Shown piece by piece: positions 48,089 to 57,457 of a stretch of DNA of 64,000 nucleotides. The position numbers and the translations under genes were made by a program. How positions within the stretch are numbered: position 1 is the stretch's first letter; every line of letters begins with the position of its first letter. Location of the stretch: assembly GCF_900114735.1 (NCBI RefSeq), contig NZ_FOUA01000002.1, forward strand, positions 349,262 to 413,261, written 5' to 3'. A model generated the notes under the pieces. The model was not told the DNA's origin. It saw only the letters and a program-made list of their open reading frames with translations, and did no database searches. Origin of the DNA: Halopseudomonas bauzanensis (GTDB taxonomy: Bacteria; Pseudomonadota; Gammaproteobacteria; Pseudomonadales; Pseudomonadaceae).

Positions 48089-49402
48089 ATGCTGGCATTC
48101 GCTATCTTCGTCGTCACCCTGATCCTGGTGATCTGGCAGCCCAAGGGGCTGGGTATTGGTTGGAGCGCCCTGGCCGGTGCGCTGGTAGCCTTGGTAGCCG
48201 GCGTGGTGCACTGGTCGGATCTCGGCGTGGTATGGGACATCGTCTGGGACGCGACCTTCACCTTTGTCGCGCTGATCATCATCTCGCTGATTCTGGATGA
48301 GGCGGGCTTCTTTACCTGGGCGGCGTTGCACGTGGCCCGCTGGGGCAATGGTCGCGGACATCTGCTGTTTCCGCTGATCGTGGTGCTGGGCGCGGTCATG
48401 GCGGCGTTCTTTGCCAATGATGGCGCGGCGCTGCTGCTGACCCCCATCGTGGTTGCCATTCTGCTGCGGCTGAATTTTTCACCGCCGGCGGCCCTGGCGT
48501 TCATCATCGCCACCGGCTTCGTGGCTGACACCGCCAGTCTGCCGCTGGTCATCTCCAACCTGGTGAATATCGTCAGCGCCAACTATTTCGACATCGGCTT
48601 CGACCGCTATGCCGCCGTCATGGTGCCGGTCAACCTGGTCTCGCTGGCAGCGACCCTGGTCGTGCTCTGGTTCGCCTTCGGCCGGCGGATCCCGCTGCGC
48701 TACTCGATTGCCGAACTCGACCCGCCCCGCTCGGCGATCAGAGACCTGCTGGTATTTCGCGCCACCTTCCCGCTGCTGGCGCTGCTGTTGCTCGCCTACT
48801 TCATCACCGCGCCGCTGGGAGTACCCATCTCCCTGGTTACTGGCACCGCGGCAGTGCTGCTGATGGCCATCGCTGGGCGCTGGTGGCGGCTCGGGCGCGG
48901 CGCGGTGGTGCCGGTAACAGCCGCCTTGCGGGGTGCGCCCTGGCAGATAGTGCTGTTTTCGATCGGCATGTATCTGGTGGTCTACGGCCTGGGCAACGCC
49001 GGGCTGACGAGCTACGGGGCCCGGGCGCTGGAATGGCTGGCACAACAGGGCCAGTTCACCGCTACCGTCGGCACCGGCTTTCTCTCGGCGTTGGTTGCAT
49101 CGCTCATGAACAACATGCCGTCGACCCTGATCGGTGCGTTGGCCATCGACCAGGCCCAGGTACCGGCAGCCACCCGGGAGCTGATGATCTATGCCAACGT
49201 CATCGGCAATGATCTGGGGCCGAAATTCACCCCGATAGGCAGCCTGGCGACGCTGTTATGGCTGCATGTGCTGGCAGGCAAGGGTTACCGGATCGGCTGG
49301 GGCCAGTACATGAAAATCGGCCTGTTGATCACGCCGCCAGTGCTGCTGGCCACGCTGGTAGCGTTGGCGCTCTGGTTACCACTGCTGCCGCCTGGGTACT
49401 GA
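48089..49402 (+). CDS. arsB: ArsB arsenite efflux permease
   Basis: A 437-residue inner-membrane protein with about 12 helices of the ArsB/NhaD family: [35 protein letters not shown] and [20 protein letters not shown] are characteristic. It extrudes As(III)/Sb(III), probably as a proton antiporter because no arsA is present. The start at ATG 48089 has only a weak ribosome site; it may depend on coupling with arsH. Confidence 0.95.
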   Translation: MLAFAIFVVTLILVIWQPKGLGIGWSALAGALVALVAGVVHWSDLGVVWDIVWDATFTFVALIIISLILDEAGFFTWAALHVARWGNGRGHLLFPLIVVLGAVMAAFFANDGAALLLTPIVVAILLRLNFSPPAALAFIIATGFVADTASLPLVISNLVNIVSANYFDIGFDRYAAVMVPVNLVSLAATLVVLWFAFGRRIPLRYSIAELDPPRSAIRDLLVFRATFPLLALLLLAYFITAPLGVPISLVTGTAAVLLMAIAGRWWRLGRGAVVPVTAALRGAPWQIVLFSIGMYLVVYGLGNAGLTSYGARALEWLAQQGQFTATVGTGFLSALVASLMNNMPSTLIGALAIDQAQVPAATRELMIYANVIGNDLGPKFTPIGSLATLLWLHVLAGKGYRIGWGQYMKIGLLITPPVLLATLVALALWLPLLPPGY

Positions 49403-49568
49403 GGGTCACCGGACAGTTGGCCCCAACGCCTCACCTGGTCATGAATGTGGCTTTTCGTCGCGCTAGGAAAACGTTCCAGAATATGGATAATGCGTGACCA
49501 TCCCGTTACAACGGTTATCGGCCGGTGATGGGTCCAACACTAAATACAACAGCATCTATGGCATCCAA

Positions 49569-50837
49569 ATGACTAAATACAAACTGAGCGCCATCGCACT
49601 GGCTCTGATGACCTCCGCTCCCGCACTGGCTGCCAGCCAGGCGGACTCCAATGGTTTTGTTGAAGACAGCAGTCTTGATCTGTTCTTGCGCAACGCTTAT
49701 ATGAACCGTGACTACAAGCACGGCGCACAAGATAAGGTCGAATGGGGCCAGGGCGCAGTATTGACCTTCAACTCTGGCTTTACCCAGGGCGCTGTGGGTT
49801 TTGGTGTGGACGCCTTTGGTATGTACGGACTGCGTCTGGATAGCGGCAATGGCCGTGCTGGCGCCGGCGGTATCGATTTCTTCATGATCGACAACAATGG
49901 TGATGTTGAGCGTGACATGGCCCATGCCGGTGCTGCGGTCAAGGCGCGTTTCTCCAAGACCGTGCTGGCCTATGGTGACCAGCGCCCGGTATTGCCGGTG
50001 CTGAGCCATGACGACAGCCGCCTGTTGCCGGAAGCCTATACCGGTACCATGATTACCTCCAACGAGATTGATGGCCTGACCGTACATGCTGGTCGTTTCC
50101 ATGCTCAACATCGCAAAAGCGATGCAGGTCGTGACAGCGGCGGTCTGAATTCCATCGAGGTGCTGGGTGGTAGCTACCAGTTCAACGACAATATCCATGC
50201 TGCTCTCTATGCCTCGGATGTTGAAGACGTGCTCAAGCGTCAGTACGCCAACCTGAACTACATCCGTCCCCTGAACGGCGGCGATACCCTGACTCTGGGC
50301 TTCAGCGGCTACCGCACCAAGCAGGACAAGGAGTGGGATGGCGCGGGTGATCGCAACAACCTGTGGAGCCTGTCCGCCAACTACGCCACCGGCTCGCATG
50401 ACTTTACTCTGGCCTATCAGCGCAGCAGCGGTGACACCGGTTACAACTATGGCTTCTACCAGAATCAAGGGGCTGTGGGTGATGGCGGCACCACCATCTG
50501 GGTGGCCAACTCTTTCTGGTCTGACTTTAACGCCAAGGACGAGCGCTCCTGGCAGGTTGGCTATGGTCTGGACTTCGCCGAATACGGTATTCCGGGTCTG
50601 AGCTACAACGTGGCTTATATCCGCGGTACCGACATCGACGACGGCACTGGCCGTGGTGATGGCACCGAGCGCGAATTCTTCAACCAGCTGAAGTATGTAG
50701 TGCAGAATGGTGCAGCCAAGGATCTGAGCGTGCGCCTGCGCAGCTCCAATCTGCGTGTATCCAACAATGCCAGCAACTACAACAGCGATGGCAATGAAGT
50801 GCGCATCTTCGTCGACTTCCCGATGAATATTTTCTAA
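49569..50837 (+). CDS. OprD-family outer membrane porin
   Basis: A 422-residue outer-membrane protein. Signal peptide residues 1-22 (ALAASQ). It follows the family pattern with SNGFVEDSSLDLFLRNAYMN, NEIDGLTVHAGRF and a terminal Phe (FPMNIF) needed for barrel insertion. OprD-type porins take up amino acids, peptides or carboxylates; the substrate cannot be told. The start at ATG 49569 is chosen for the signal peptide; the upstream codons have none, and the ribosome site is weak. Confidence 0.9.
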   Translation: MTKYKLSAIALALMTSAPALAASQADSNGFVEDSSLDLFLRNAYMNRDYKHGAQDKVEWGQGAVLTFNSGFTQGAVGFGVDAFGMYGLRLDSGNGRAGAGGIDFFMIDNNGDVERDMAHAGAAVKARFSKTVLAYGDQRPVLPVLSHDDSRLLPEAYTGTMITSNEIDGLTVHAGRFHAQHRKSDAGRDSGGLNSIEVLGGSYQFNDNIHAALYASDVEDVLKRQYANLNYIRPLNGGDTLTLGFSGYRTKQDKEWDGAGDRNNLWSLSANYATGSHDFTLAYQRSSGDTGYNYGFYQNQGAVGDGGTTIWVANSFWSDFNAKDERSWQVGYGLDFAEYGIPGLSYNVAYIRGTDIDDGTGRGDGTEREFFNQLKYVVQNGAAKDLSVRLRSSNLRVSNNASNYNSDGNEVRIFVDFPMNIF

Positions 50838-50903
50838 GCAGCTGTGCCCTTCTGGCGCGGTACAGAGACCAACTCGCCTTTGTACCGCGCCACACCCCAC
50901 CTC

Positions 50904-52334
50904 TCAATTCAGACCAGAACCCGCTGGTGGCAGATTCCTGAACGCCGCCAAGGCCCGTGCTCGGCTGTCCGCCAGATCGATGATCGGAGCAGGGTAGTCG
51001 CACATCGTCCGGGAGAAGGGCGACGGGTCATGAATGTCACGCCGATCCAGCTCGCGTAACTCCGGTAGCCAGTACTTTATAAAGCGCCCCTGTGGGTCGA
51101 AGCGCTGGGATTGAGTGATCGGATTGAACAGGCGAAACCAGGGCACTGCGTCGGTTCCGGTGGAGGCGCTCCATTGCCAACCGCCATTGTTCGCCGCCAG
51201 ATCACCATCGATCAGGCGCCGCATGAAATAGCGCTCGCCTTCGCGCCAGTCGATCAACAGATTCTTGCTCAGGAACATGGCCACCACCATGCGCAGGCGA
51301 TTGTGCATCCAGCCGGTAGCCAGCAGTTGGCGCATGGCTGCGTCGATCAACGGAAAACCGGTGCGCCCCTGCTGCCACGCCATCAGCTCATCCGGTGCGT
51401 CGCGCCAGGGCACGGCTTCGGTATGCGGACGGAACGCTCGATGACGGGATACCCGCGGGTAGCCGGCCAGAATGTGCTTGTAGAACTCCCGCCACAGCAG
51501 CTCATCGACCCAGGTGGTCACGCCGACGTTGCCGCTGTCGAACTCACCCTGATTGGACATCAGCGCGGCATGCAGACATTGGCGCGGCGAGAGCACCCCG
51601 GTGGTCAGATAAGGCGAGAGCTGGCTGGTACCGGGCTCGGCTGGGAGGTCGCGGCGCTCGGCATAATCGTGCAGATGATCCTCGGCAAACAGTTCAAGGC
51701 GCTGCCGCGCTACCGCTTCGCCTACGGGCCACAAGGCGCGTAATGATTCGTCCGCAAAAGCATAGCCGGCCACGCTGGTGGGTAGTGGGTCGCTGTCGAT
51801 AGTCAGGGCGGGTTGGGATTGTGGGCGGGGCAGACAGCGGGGCGGCGCCAGCCGCAATTGCTGCAGGCAGGCCTTGCGGAACTGGCTGAAGACCTTGAAA
51901 TAGCTACCCGAGCGCGTCAGCAGAGCGCCCGGGCGAAACAGCAGTTGATCAAGACAGGCTCGAAACCCGGTCCCCTGTTCGGCCAGCCGCCTGGCCACGG
52001 CCTCATCCCGCGCGGCTTCATCGACGCCATATTCCTCATTGACGTGCACCTGCTTGATACGAAATTGGCCACAGAGCTGGGCCAGCACCTCCGGCGCCGA
52101 CGCCCAGTGGTCTGCGGTACGGATCAACAGCGGAACCTTCAGTTGCTGGAGTTCGGCGGCCAGCGCCTGCAGGTTGCGCAGTCGAAAGTCGACCTTGGCT
52201 GGCGCGTCATCATGGGCCTGCCACTGGGCGGGGCTGAGCAGGAACAGGGCGATAGTCGGCCCTTGTTCCAATGCAGCGGTCAGGGCGGTGTTGTCGTGCA
52301 CCCGCAGGTCATTGCGAAACCAGATCAGTTGCAT
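50904..52334 (-). CDS. phrB: Deoxyribodipyrimidine photolyase (class I CPD)
   Basis: A 476-residue light-dependent repair enzyme for cyclobutane dimers. It has an N-terminal antenna domain (LIWFRNDLRVHDNTAL) and a FAD domain with TTWVDELLWREFYKHILAGY, WMHNRLRMVVAMFLSKNLL and NNGGWQWSASTGTD, including the electron-transfer tryptophans. It follows the DUF1722 gene by 30 bases on the same strand, a common pairing. Confidence 0.96.
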   Translation of the reverse strand: MQLIWFRNDLRVHDNTALTAALEQGPTIALFLLSPAQWQAHDDAPAKVDFRLRNLQALAAELQQLKVPLLIRTADHWASAPEVLAQLCGQFRIKQVHVNEEYGVDEAARDEAVARRLAEQGTGFRACLDQLLFRPGALLTRSGSYFKVFSQFRKACLQQLRLAPPRCLPRPQSQPALTIDSDPLPTSVAGYAFADESLRALWPVGEAVARQRLELFAEDHLHDYAERRDLPAEPGTSQLSPYLTTGVLSPRQCLHAALMSNQGEFDSGNVGVTTWVDELLWREFYKHILAGYPRVSRHRAFRPHTEAVPWRDAPDELMAWQQGRTGFPLIDAAMRQLLATGWMHNRLRMVVAMFLSKNLLIDWREGERYFMRRLIDGDLAANNGGWQWSASTGTDAVPWFRLFNPITQSQRFDPQGRFIKYWLPELRELDRRDIHDPSPFSRTMCDYPAPIIDLADSRARALAAFRNLPPAGSGLN

Positions 52335-52364
52335 GGGAGATTCCGTACGTGAAGGGCTCTTTGT

Positions 52365-53090
52365 TCAAAGGTCATCGAGATAGGGCTGCAGATAGACCTG
52401 CCGGGACAGATACGGGTTGGGATGTTCGCGCAGATGCTGTCGGAGCAATCCCAGAGGTTCAGTCAGAGAAGCGGCTCCGTGACGATACGCCAGGATGCTG
52501 CGTGCCAACCGCTGCCGTTGGGTGCCGTCCAGCTGACGGGTGAAATAGCCGCTCAGGTGCATCAGCACATTGCAATGCAGCCCCGGCGTTGGCGGCGTGC
52601 GCAACGCTTCCATCAGTGCGTGGAAATAGTCATTGGCAAAGGGCTGCAGCGGCTGGTCTGCGCTCTGACCGAGCTGGCGACCGAGTGCGCGGTAGGCGCG
52701 GGGCGAACAGGCCATGAGCTGGTATTTGTAGCGGGAGTGGAAATCCACCAGTGCGCTGCGCGACAGCCCCGCGGCGTGCAATGCCTGCCACGCCGCATGG
52801 GCGTGGACCCGCATGAGAAAATGCACCAGCTGCGCCGGATCGGCCAATGCGCCGGCTGTTTCGATGGGCAGGTCGGGCCGCGCCAAGGCCAATGTAGTGG
52901 CGTCGATCCCATCACTGGTGTGGTTGTCCGGCGACACGATGAGCCCGTTGATTGCCGACAGGCACGCTTGCAACTGGAGCTGCGGTACCAGCTCCAGCTG
53001 CTTTTCCAGTATTTTGCAGAGGGAAGCATCCGGCAGACCGATGATACCCACCTTGACGGCAACAGACTCAGGCACGACAGTCTCACTCAT
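52365..53090 (-). CDS. DUF1722 (YbgA-like) protein
   Basis: A 241-residue protein. Residues about 110-225 hold the DUF1722 hallmark FHSRYKYQLMACSPRAYRAL and the YLSRQVYLQPY end. In E. coli YbgA this domain follows a Cys-containing DUF523 domain; here the first ~90 residues lack the expected CLLG-like cysteine motif and look unlike DUF523. A role linked to light-dependent DNA repair is inferred only from the neighbouring photolyase gene. Confidence 0.8.
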   Translation of the reverse strand: MSETVVPESVAVKVGIIGLPDASLCKILEKQLELVPQLQLQACLSAINGLIVSPDNHTSDGIDATTLALARPDLPIETAGALADPAQLVHFLMRVHAHAAWQALHAAGLSRSALVDFHSRYKYQLMACSPRAYRALGRQLGQSADQPLQPFANDYFHALMEALRTPPTPGLHCNVLMHLSGYFTRQLDGTQRQRLARSILAYRHGAASLTEPLGLLRQHLREHPNPYLSRQVYLQPYLDDL

Positions 53091-53207
53091 TGTCCAAGAG
53101 CGTCAGAATGACAGCAGAGGCAGGGATCGACAATTGCCTTGCCGGCGTGCATTGTGTCCGCCCGCAGGGCTGGGGCAACACTTTTTTCTCATATGCCGGG
53201 AGGTGAC

Positions 53208-54125
53208 ATGTCTATCGGGGTAATCCTGTCGGTGTCGGCATCGGTGCTATTCGGGGGGCTGTATTACTTCTCCACCCTGTTGATGCCCCTCGATGGCGAG
53301 CAGATCTTCGGCTGGCGGATGCTGCTGACCTTTCCCTTCGTCACCCTGTTCATGTTGCTGGCCGGTTACTGGCCGCTGGCGCGGGAGTTGGCGAGGCGGA
53401 TATGGCGGCGCCCGGTGCTGATTCTGGTGCAACTGCTGAGCGCCCTGCTGGTTGGCCTCCAGCTGTGGATATTCATGTGGGCTCCGGTCAATGGTCGGGC
53501 GCTGGAAGTATCGCTGGGGTATTTCCTGCTACCACTGAGCATGGTGCTGGCGGGGTATCTGGTCTTCCGCGAGCATCCCTCGCGCCTGCAGAAACTGGCC
53601 ATCGTCTTCGCCGTACTGGGTGTCGGCCATGCATTGCTGCAGGCCGGTAACATTGCCTGGGAGACGCTGCTGGTGGCCCTGGGCTACCCGGCCTACTTCG
53701 TGCTGCGCCGGCTGACGGGCACCGATAACCTCGGCGGTTTCTGGTTCGACATGCTGTTGCTGCTGCCGGTCGCCGGCTGGTTCGCCTGGGCCGGTGGAAC
53801 GGCGCCCTCGCTGTTCAGCGAGTTTCCTCGGCTGTATCCGCTGGTAGGCTTGCTCGGCGCCTTCAGCGCCCTGGCGCTGGTGACCTACATTCTCGCCAGC
53901 CGGCTGCTGACCTTTACCCTGTTCGGCCTGCTTGGCTACGTCGAGCCGGTGTTGCTGGTACTGGTGGCACTGTTGCTGGGCGAGAGCATTGCACCGAATG
54001 AATGGCTCACCTATGGCGCAATCTGGATAGCCGTGGGCGTGCTGGTGTTCGAGGGGCTGCGCCACGTGCAGCGCAACCGCAGGGCCCTGCGCCAAACCGC
54101 GGCCGGGAACAGCGAGCCGCGTTGA
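53208..54125 (+). CDS. RarD/EamA-family permease
   Basis: A 305-residue inner-membrane protein of the DMT superfamily with ten hydrophobic segments; residues 1-20 (MSIGVILSVSASVLFGGLYY) match the RarD start. Known RarD relatives were linked to chloramphenicol sensitivity, but transport substrates are not proven. ATG 53208 has an ideal GGAGGTGAC site; a longer in-frame start is not supported. Confidence 0.88.
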   Translation: MSIGVILSVSASVLFGGLYYFSTLLMPLDGEQIFGWRMLLTFPFVTLFMLLAGYWPLARELARRIWRRPVLILVQLLSALLVGLQLWIFMWAPVNGRALEVSLGYFLLPLSMVLAGYLVFREHPSRLQKLAIVFAVLGVGHALLQAGNIAWETLLVALGYPAYFVLRRLTGTDNLGGFWFDMLLLLPVAGWFAWAGGTAPSLFSEFPRLYPLVGLLGAFSALALVTYILASRLLTFTLFGLLGYVEPVLLVLVALLLGESIAPNEWLTYGAIWIAVGVLVFEGLRHVQRNRRALRQTAAGNSEPR

Positions 54126-54132
54126 GGCAACC

Positions 54133-54159
54133 TTGCCGCTGCGAAACCTGACCTATACT
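54133..54159 (+). promoter_or_regulatory. Possible promoter of the 2-oxoacid dehydrogenase operon
   Basis: TTGCCG (54133-54138) and TATACT (54154-54159) are separated by 15 bases, which is short. The -10 is good. Confidence 0.4.
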
Positions 54160-54160
54160 G

Positions 54161-54207
54161 CTGACGAGCGCATCCGCGCCGTCAGCGTCGCCGCCCTATC
54201 CGGGCGG
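54161..54207 (+). ncRNA. Hairpin-rich leader before the 2-oxoacid dehydrogenase operon
   Basis: Two clear stems lie in the presumed 5' leader: CTGACG / CGTCAG (54161-54166 / 54180-54185) and CCGCCC / GGGCGG (54191-54196 / 54202-54207). A further GC-rich GGGGAGACCGGTCACAAGCC stretch follows before the ribosome site. I recognise no known riboswitch. Confidence 0.35.
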
Positions 54208-54260
54208 TAGCGGGGAGACCGGTCACAAGCCGGCCGTCCACAATGGTCAGGAGGATAGCC

Positions 54261-55352
54261 ATGCCCTTATCCGTACCCATTTCCTATACCCGTTATCTTG
54301 ATGATCACGGCCAGCCATCAGGTGAACTACCCGGCTGGGTCGATGATCCCCAACTGCTGCTCGACTTTCATCGTCAGATGACCCTGGTCCGTGCCTTCGA
54401 TCAGAAATGCGTCGCTCTGCAGCGCACTGGCCAGATCGGCACCTATGCCTCGACCCTCGGCCAGGAAGCCATTGGCACTGCGCTGGGGCGGGCGATGACC
54501 GAGGCCGATGTGCTGATTCCCTATTACCGCGACACCGCCACGCAGCTGCAGCGTGGGGTCGCGATGCAGGACATCCTGGCGTACTGGGGCGGTGATGAGC
54601 GCGGCAGCGCCTGGACCGCACCCGGGGCGCTGGAAGACTTCCCCATCTGTGTACCCATTGCGACTCAGGCCTGCCATGCCTGCGGGGTGGCCTCGGCCTT
54701 CCGTATCCGCCAGCAACCACGGGTGGCGGTGACCACCTGCGGCGATGGTGCGACCAGCAAGGGCGATTTTCTGGAAAGCCTGAACCTGGCCGGTGTCTGG
54801 CAGTTGCCCGTGGTGTTCGTGGTGAACAACAACCAGTGGGCGATCTCGGTGCCGCGCAGCCTGCAGTCCGCTGCGCCGACGCTGGCGCACAAGGCATTGG
54901 CGGCGGGCATTCCCGGTGAGCAGGTGGATGGTAATGATGTGCTGGCAGTGTATGACCGCATCAGTATCGCCATCGAGCGCGCCCGGGCGGGCAAGGGGCC
55001 GACGCTGGTGGAGTGCGTAACCTACCGGCTGGGCGACCACACCACCTCGGATGATGCCAGCCGCTACCGCGACGCCGATGAGCTGAGCGAGGCCTGGAAG
55101 CACGAGCCGATCGGTCGCCTGCAGCGCTTTCTGCATGGCCAGGGGCTGTGGGACGAGGAGAAGGAGCAGCAACTGCAGCGGGACCTCGGCGAGCGGATCA
55201 ATGCCGCCGTGGAGGCATTCCGCAGTTTGCCTGAGGCTGATCCGGGCGCCGCCTTTGACCACCTGTTTGCCGAGTTGCCGGAGCGCTACCGGCAACAGCG
55301 CGATGAATTGCTGATTCGGGCAGCTGCCCTGGGAGGGTCGGCCCATGACTGA
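54261..55352 (+). CDS. 2-oxoacid (pyruvate-like) dehydrogenase E1 component, alpha subunit
   Basis: A 363-residue TPP enzyme subunit. The TPP motif starts GDGATSKGDFLESLNL and ends with VVNNNQWAIS. It decarboxylates a 2-oxoacid and passes the acyl group to the E2 lipoyl domain. It is related to pyruvate and branched-chain E1 alpha (PdhA/BkdA1); assignment between these needs comparison. ATG 54261 follows AGGAGG by 6 bases, which decides the start. The stop overlaps the E1 beta start by 8 bases. Confidence 0.92.
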   Translation: MPLSVPISYTRYLDDHGQPSGELPGWVDDPQLLLDFHRQMTLVRAFDQKCVALQRTGQIGTYASTLGQEAIGTALGRAMTEADVLIPYYRDTATQLQRGVAMQDILAYWGGDERGSAWTAPGALEDFPICVPIATQACHACGVASAFRIRQQPRVAVTTCGDGATSKGDFLESLNLAGVWQLPVVFVVNNNQWAISVPRSLQSAAPTLAHKALAAGIPGEQVDGNDVLAVYDRISIAIERARAGKGPTLVECVTYRLGDHTTSDDASRYRDADELSEAWKHEPIGRLQRFLHGQGLWDEEKEQQLQRDLGERINAAVEAFRSLPEADPGAAFDHLFAELPERYRQQRDELLIRAAALGGSAHD

Positions 55353-56340
55353 ACGCAAACCTGTCTGCATGGTGGAGGCGATCAACCTGGCGCTGCACCG
55401 GGCCATGGCTGACGATCCGGATGTGGTGGTGCTGGGGGAGGATGTCGGCCCCAATGGCGGTGTGTTCCGCGCCACGGTCGGTCTGCATGAGCGCTTCGGC
55501 TTTCGCCGGGTGATGGATACGCCGCTGGCCGAAACGCTGATCACCGGCATTGCCGTGGGCATGGCCGCACAGGGGCTCAAACCCGTGGCGGAAATCCAGT
55601 TCATGGGTTTCATCTACGCAGGCATGGAACATCTGGTTTCCCACGCCAGCCGCCTGCGCAGCCGCACCCGCGGCCGGTTGAGTTGCCCGATGGTCATGCG
55701 CACGCCCCACGGCGGCGGTATCCATGCACCGGAACATCACGGTGAAAGTACCGAAGCGCTGCTGGCGCACGTTCCCGGCTTGCGCGTAGTGGTGCCCTCA
55801 TCGCCACGGCGGGCCTATGGTCTGCTGCTGGCTGCCATTGCCGATCCGGACCCGGTGATCTTTCTTGAGCCGTCGCGGCTGTACCGCTCGGTGCAGCAAG
55901 TGGTGGAGGACGATGGCCAGGCGTTGCCGCTGGATACCTGCTTTACCCTGCGCGAGGGCAAGGATCTGACCCTGGTCAGCTGGGGCGCAGCGCTGAAGGA
56001 AACCCTGGAAGCGGCCAGTCGGCTGGCCGAGGAGGGCATCGATTGCGAAGTGATCGACGTGGCCACGCTCAAACCATTGGACGGCGACACCATCCTCGCC
56101 TCGGTCGGCAAGACCGGGCGCTGCATCATCGTGCATGAGGCGGCGCGCAGTTACGGGCCCGGCGCGGAAATCGCCGCGCTGGTGCAGGAGCAACTGTTCT
56201 ACAGCCTGCATGCGCCGGTGCAGCGTGTCACCGGGTTCGATTGCGTGATTCCCTATGCCCGGCAGGAAATGGCCTACCTGCCGGATGTGGACAGTATCTG
56301 TGAGGCCGGCCGTCAGACCATGCGGGGGAATGATCAATGA
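55345..56340 (+). CDS. 2-oxoacid dehydrogenase E1 component, beta subunit
   Basis: A 331-residue subunit. VVVLGEDVGPNGGVFRAT and RVMDTPLAETLITGIAVGMA are conserved in PdhB/BkdA2, and RTPHGGGIHAPEHHGESTEA is the active-site stretch. It pairs with the alpha subunit encoded upstream. It overlaps the E2 gene by 4 bases (ATGA), so the three genes are one operon. No E3 gene is included; a general lipoamide dehydrogenase elsewhere must supply it. Confidence 0.93.
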   Translation: MTERKPVCMVEAINLALHRAMADDPDVVVLGEDVGPNGGVFRATVGLHERFGFRRVMDTPLAETLITGIAVGMAAQGLKPVAEIQFMGFIYAGMEHLVSHASRLRSRTRGRLSCPMVMRTPHGGGIHAPEHHGESTEALLAHVPGLRVVVPSSPRRAYGLLLAAIADPDPVIFLEPSRLYRSVQQVVEDDGQALPLDTCFTLREGKDLTLVSWGAALKETLEAASRLAEEGIDCEVIDVATLKPLDGDTILASVGKTGRCIIVHEAARSYGPGAEIAALVQEQLFYSLHAPVQRVTGFDCVIPYARQEMAYLPDVDSICEAGRQTMRGNDQ

Positions 56341-57449
56341 AACAGTTCAAATTGCCGGATCTGGGTGAGGGCCTGCAGGAGGCGGAAATTGTCGAATGGC
56401 ACGTCAAGGCCGGGGATGAGGTGGCGGTGGATCAACTGTTGGTCTCGGTGGAAACCGCCAAGGCCATCGTCGAGGTGCCATCGCCCCAGGCCGGGGTGAT
56501 CAGCCGTTGTTTCGGTGCGTCGGGTGATCTGCTGCATGTGGGCGAGCCGTTGGTGGAATTCGAAGGCGAGGGCGAGGACAGCGGTACCGTGGTCGGTAAC
56601 CTGGGCCATGCCAGCGGTACCAGCGATCTGGCGGCGGATGATTTCATCATCGGCGCTGCGCCCTCCAGCCGCGATGCTCGCCCGTTGCCGGTAATGCCGG
56701 CGGCCCGCGAGCTGGCCAGGCGCCTCGGTGTGGAGCTGGGCCAGCTCGAAGGCAGCGGGCCTGGCGGGTTGGTCACGGTGGCCGATGTGCAGGCCGCCGA
56801 CACCCAGCCCACAGCGGGTGAAGCGCTACGCAGCGTGCGCCGGACCATGGCCAAGAACATGTCCCGCGCCCATGCCGAAGTGGTCCCGGTCACCATCGTT
56901 GAGGATGCCGATCTGCATCAATGGGACGCTGGCGCGCGTGACCCGATGGTGCGCCTGGCACGAGCCATTGCCCGTGCCTGCCAGGCAGAGCCGGCGCTGA
57001 ACGTCGGCTTTGACGGCGCACGTCTGAGCATTACCCGTCATCAGCACATCGACCTCGGTGTGGCGGTGGATACCCCCGACGGGCTGTTCGTGCCGGTGTT
57101 GCGTGATGTTGGCAACCGTGACGCGGAGGACTTGCGTCAGGGGTTGGCGCGGCTACGCGCGGACGTGCTGAACCGCTCGATTCCGCCGCGCGAGCTGATG
57201 GGCGCGACCATCACCCTGTCCAACTACGGCACCCTGTTCGGCCGTTATGCCAGCCCGGTGATCATGCCGCCGCAGGTGGCGATCATCGGTGCCGGGGTGA
57301 TCAGGGAGCAGGCCGTGGCCCACCAGGGGCAGGTGGCGGTGCACCCGATCCTGCCGGTATCACTGACGGTGGATCATCGCGCGGTTACCGGTGGCGAAGC
57401 GGCGCGTTTTCTCAAGGCGCTGGTGGAGGATCTGCAGGCGGCCGAATGA
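56337..57449 (+). CDS. 2-oxoacid dehydrogenase E2 component (dihydrolipoamide acyltransferase)
   Basis: A 370-residue E2 with one lipoyl domain (residues 1-80, lysine in VETAKAIVEVPSP), a peripheral-subunit-binding domain (about 117-155, PAARELARRLGVELGQLEGS) and the catalytic domain. The active-site motif reads DHRAVTGGEAARF rather than DHRxxDG, so the Asp is replaced; I believe this is a recurring variant in this subgroup. The acyl group is therefore not certain to be acetyl. Confidence 0.9.
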   Translation: MKQFKLPDLGEGLQEAEIVEWHVKAGDEVAVDQLLVSVETAKAIVEVPSPQAGVISRCFGASGDLLHVGEPLVEFEGEGEDSGTVVGNLGHASGTSDLAADDFIIGAAPSSRDARPLPVMPAARELARRLGVELGQLEGSGPGGLVTVADVQAADTQPTAGEALRSVRRTMAKNMSRAHAEVVPVTIVEDADLHQWDAGARDPMVRLARAIARACQAEPALNVGFDGARLSITRHQHIDLGVAVDTPDGLFVPVLRDVGNRDAEDLRQGLARLRADVLNRSIPPRELMGATITLSNYGTLFGRYASPVIMPPQVAIIGAGVIREQAVAHQGQVAVHPILPVSLTVDHRAVTGGEAARFLKALVEDLQAAE

Positions 57450-57457
57450 CCGCCTCG

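Noticed and set aside
49515..50900. 461-codon minus-strand frame opposite the OprD-like porin
   Set aside because: The + strand frame has a signal peptide and porin motifs ending in Phe; the antisense one has no family features.
54126..54260. TPP or glycine riboswitch before the 2-oxoacid dehydrogenase genes
   Set aside because: The conserved core bases of either class (CTGAGA for TPP) are absent; only unspecific stems remain.
54327..55613. 428-codon minus-strand frame opposite the E1 genes
   Set aside because: Antisense of two clear TPP-enzyme genes, no domain.
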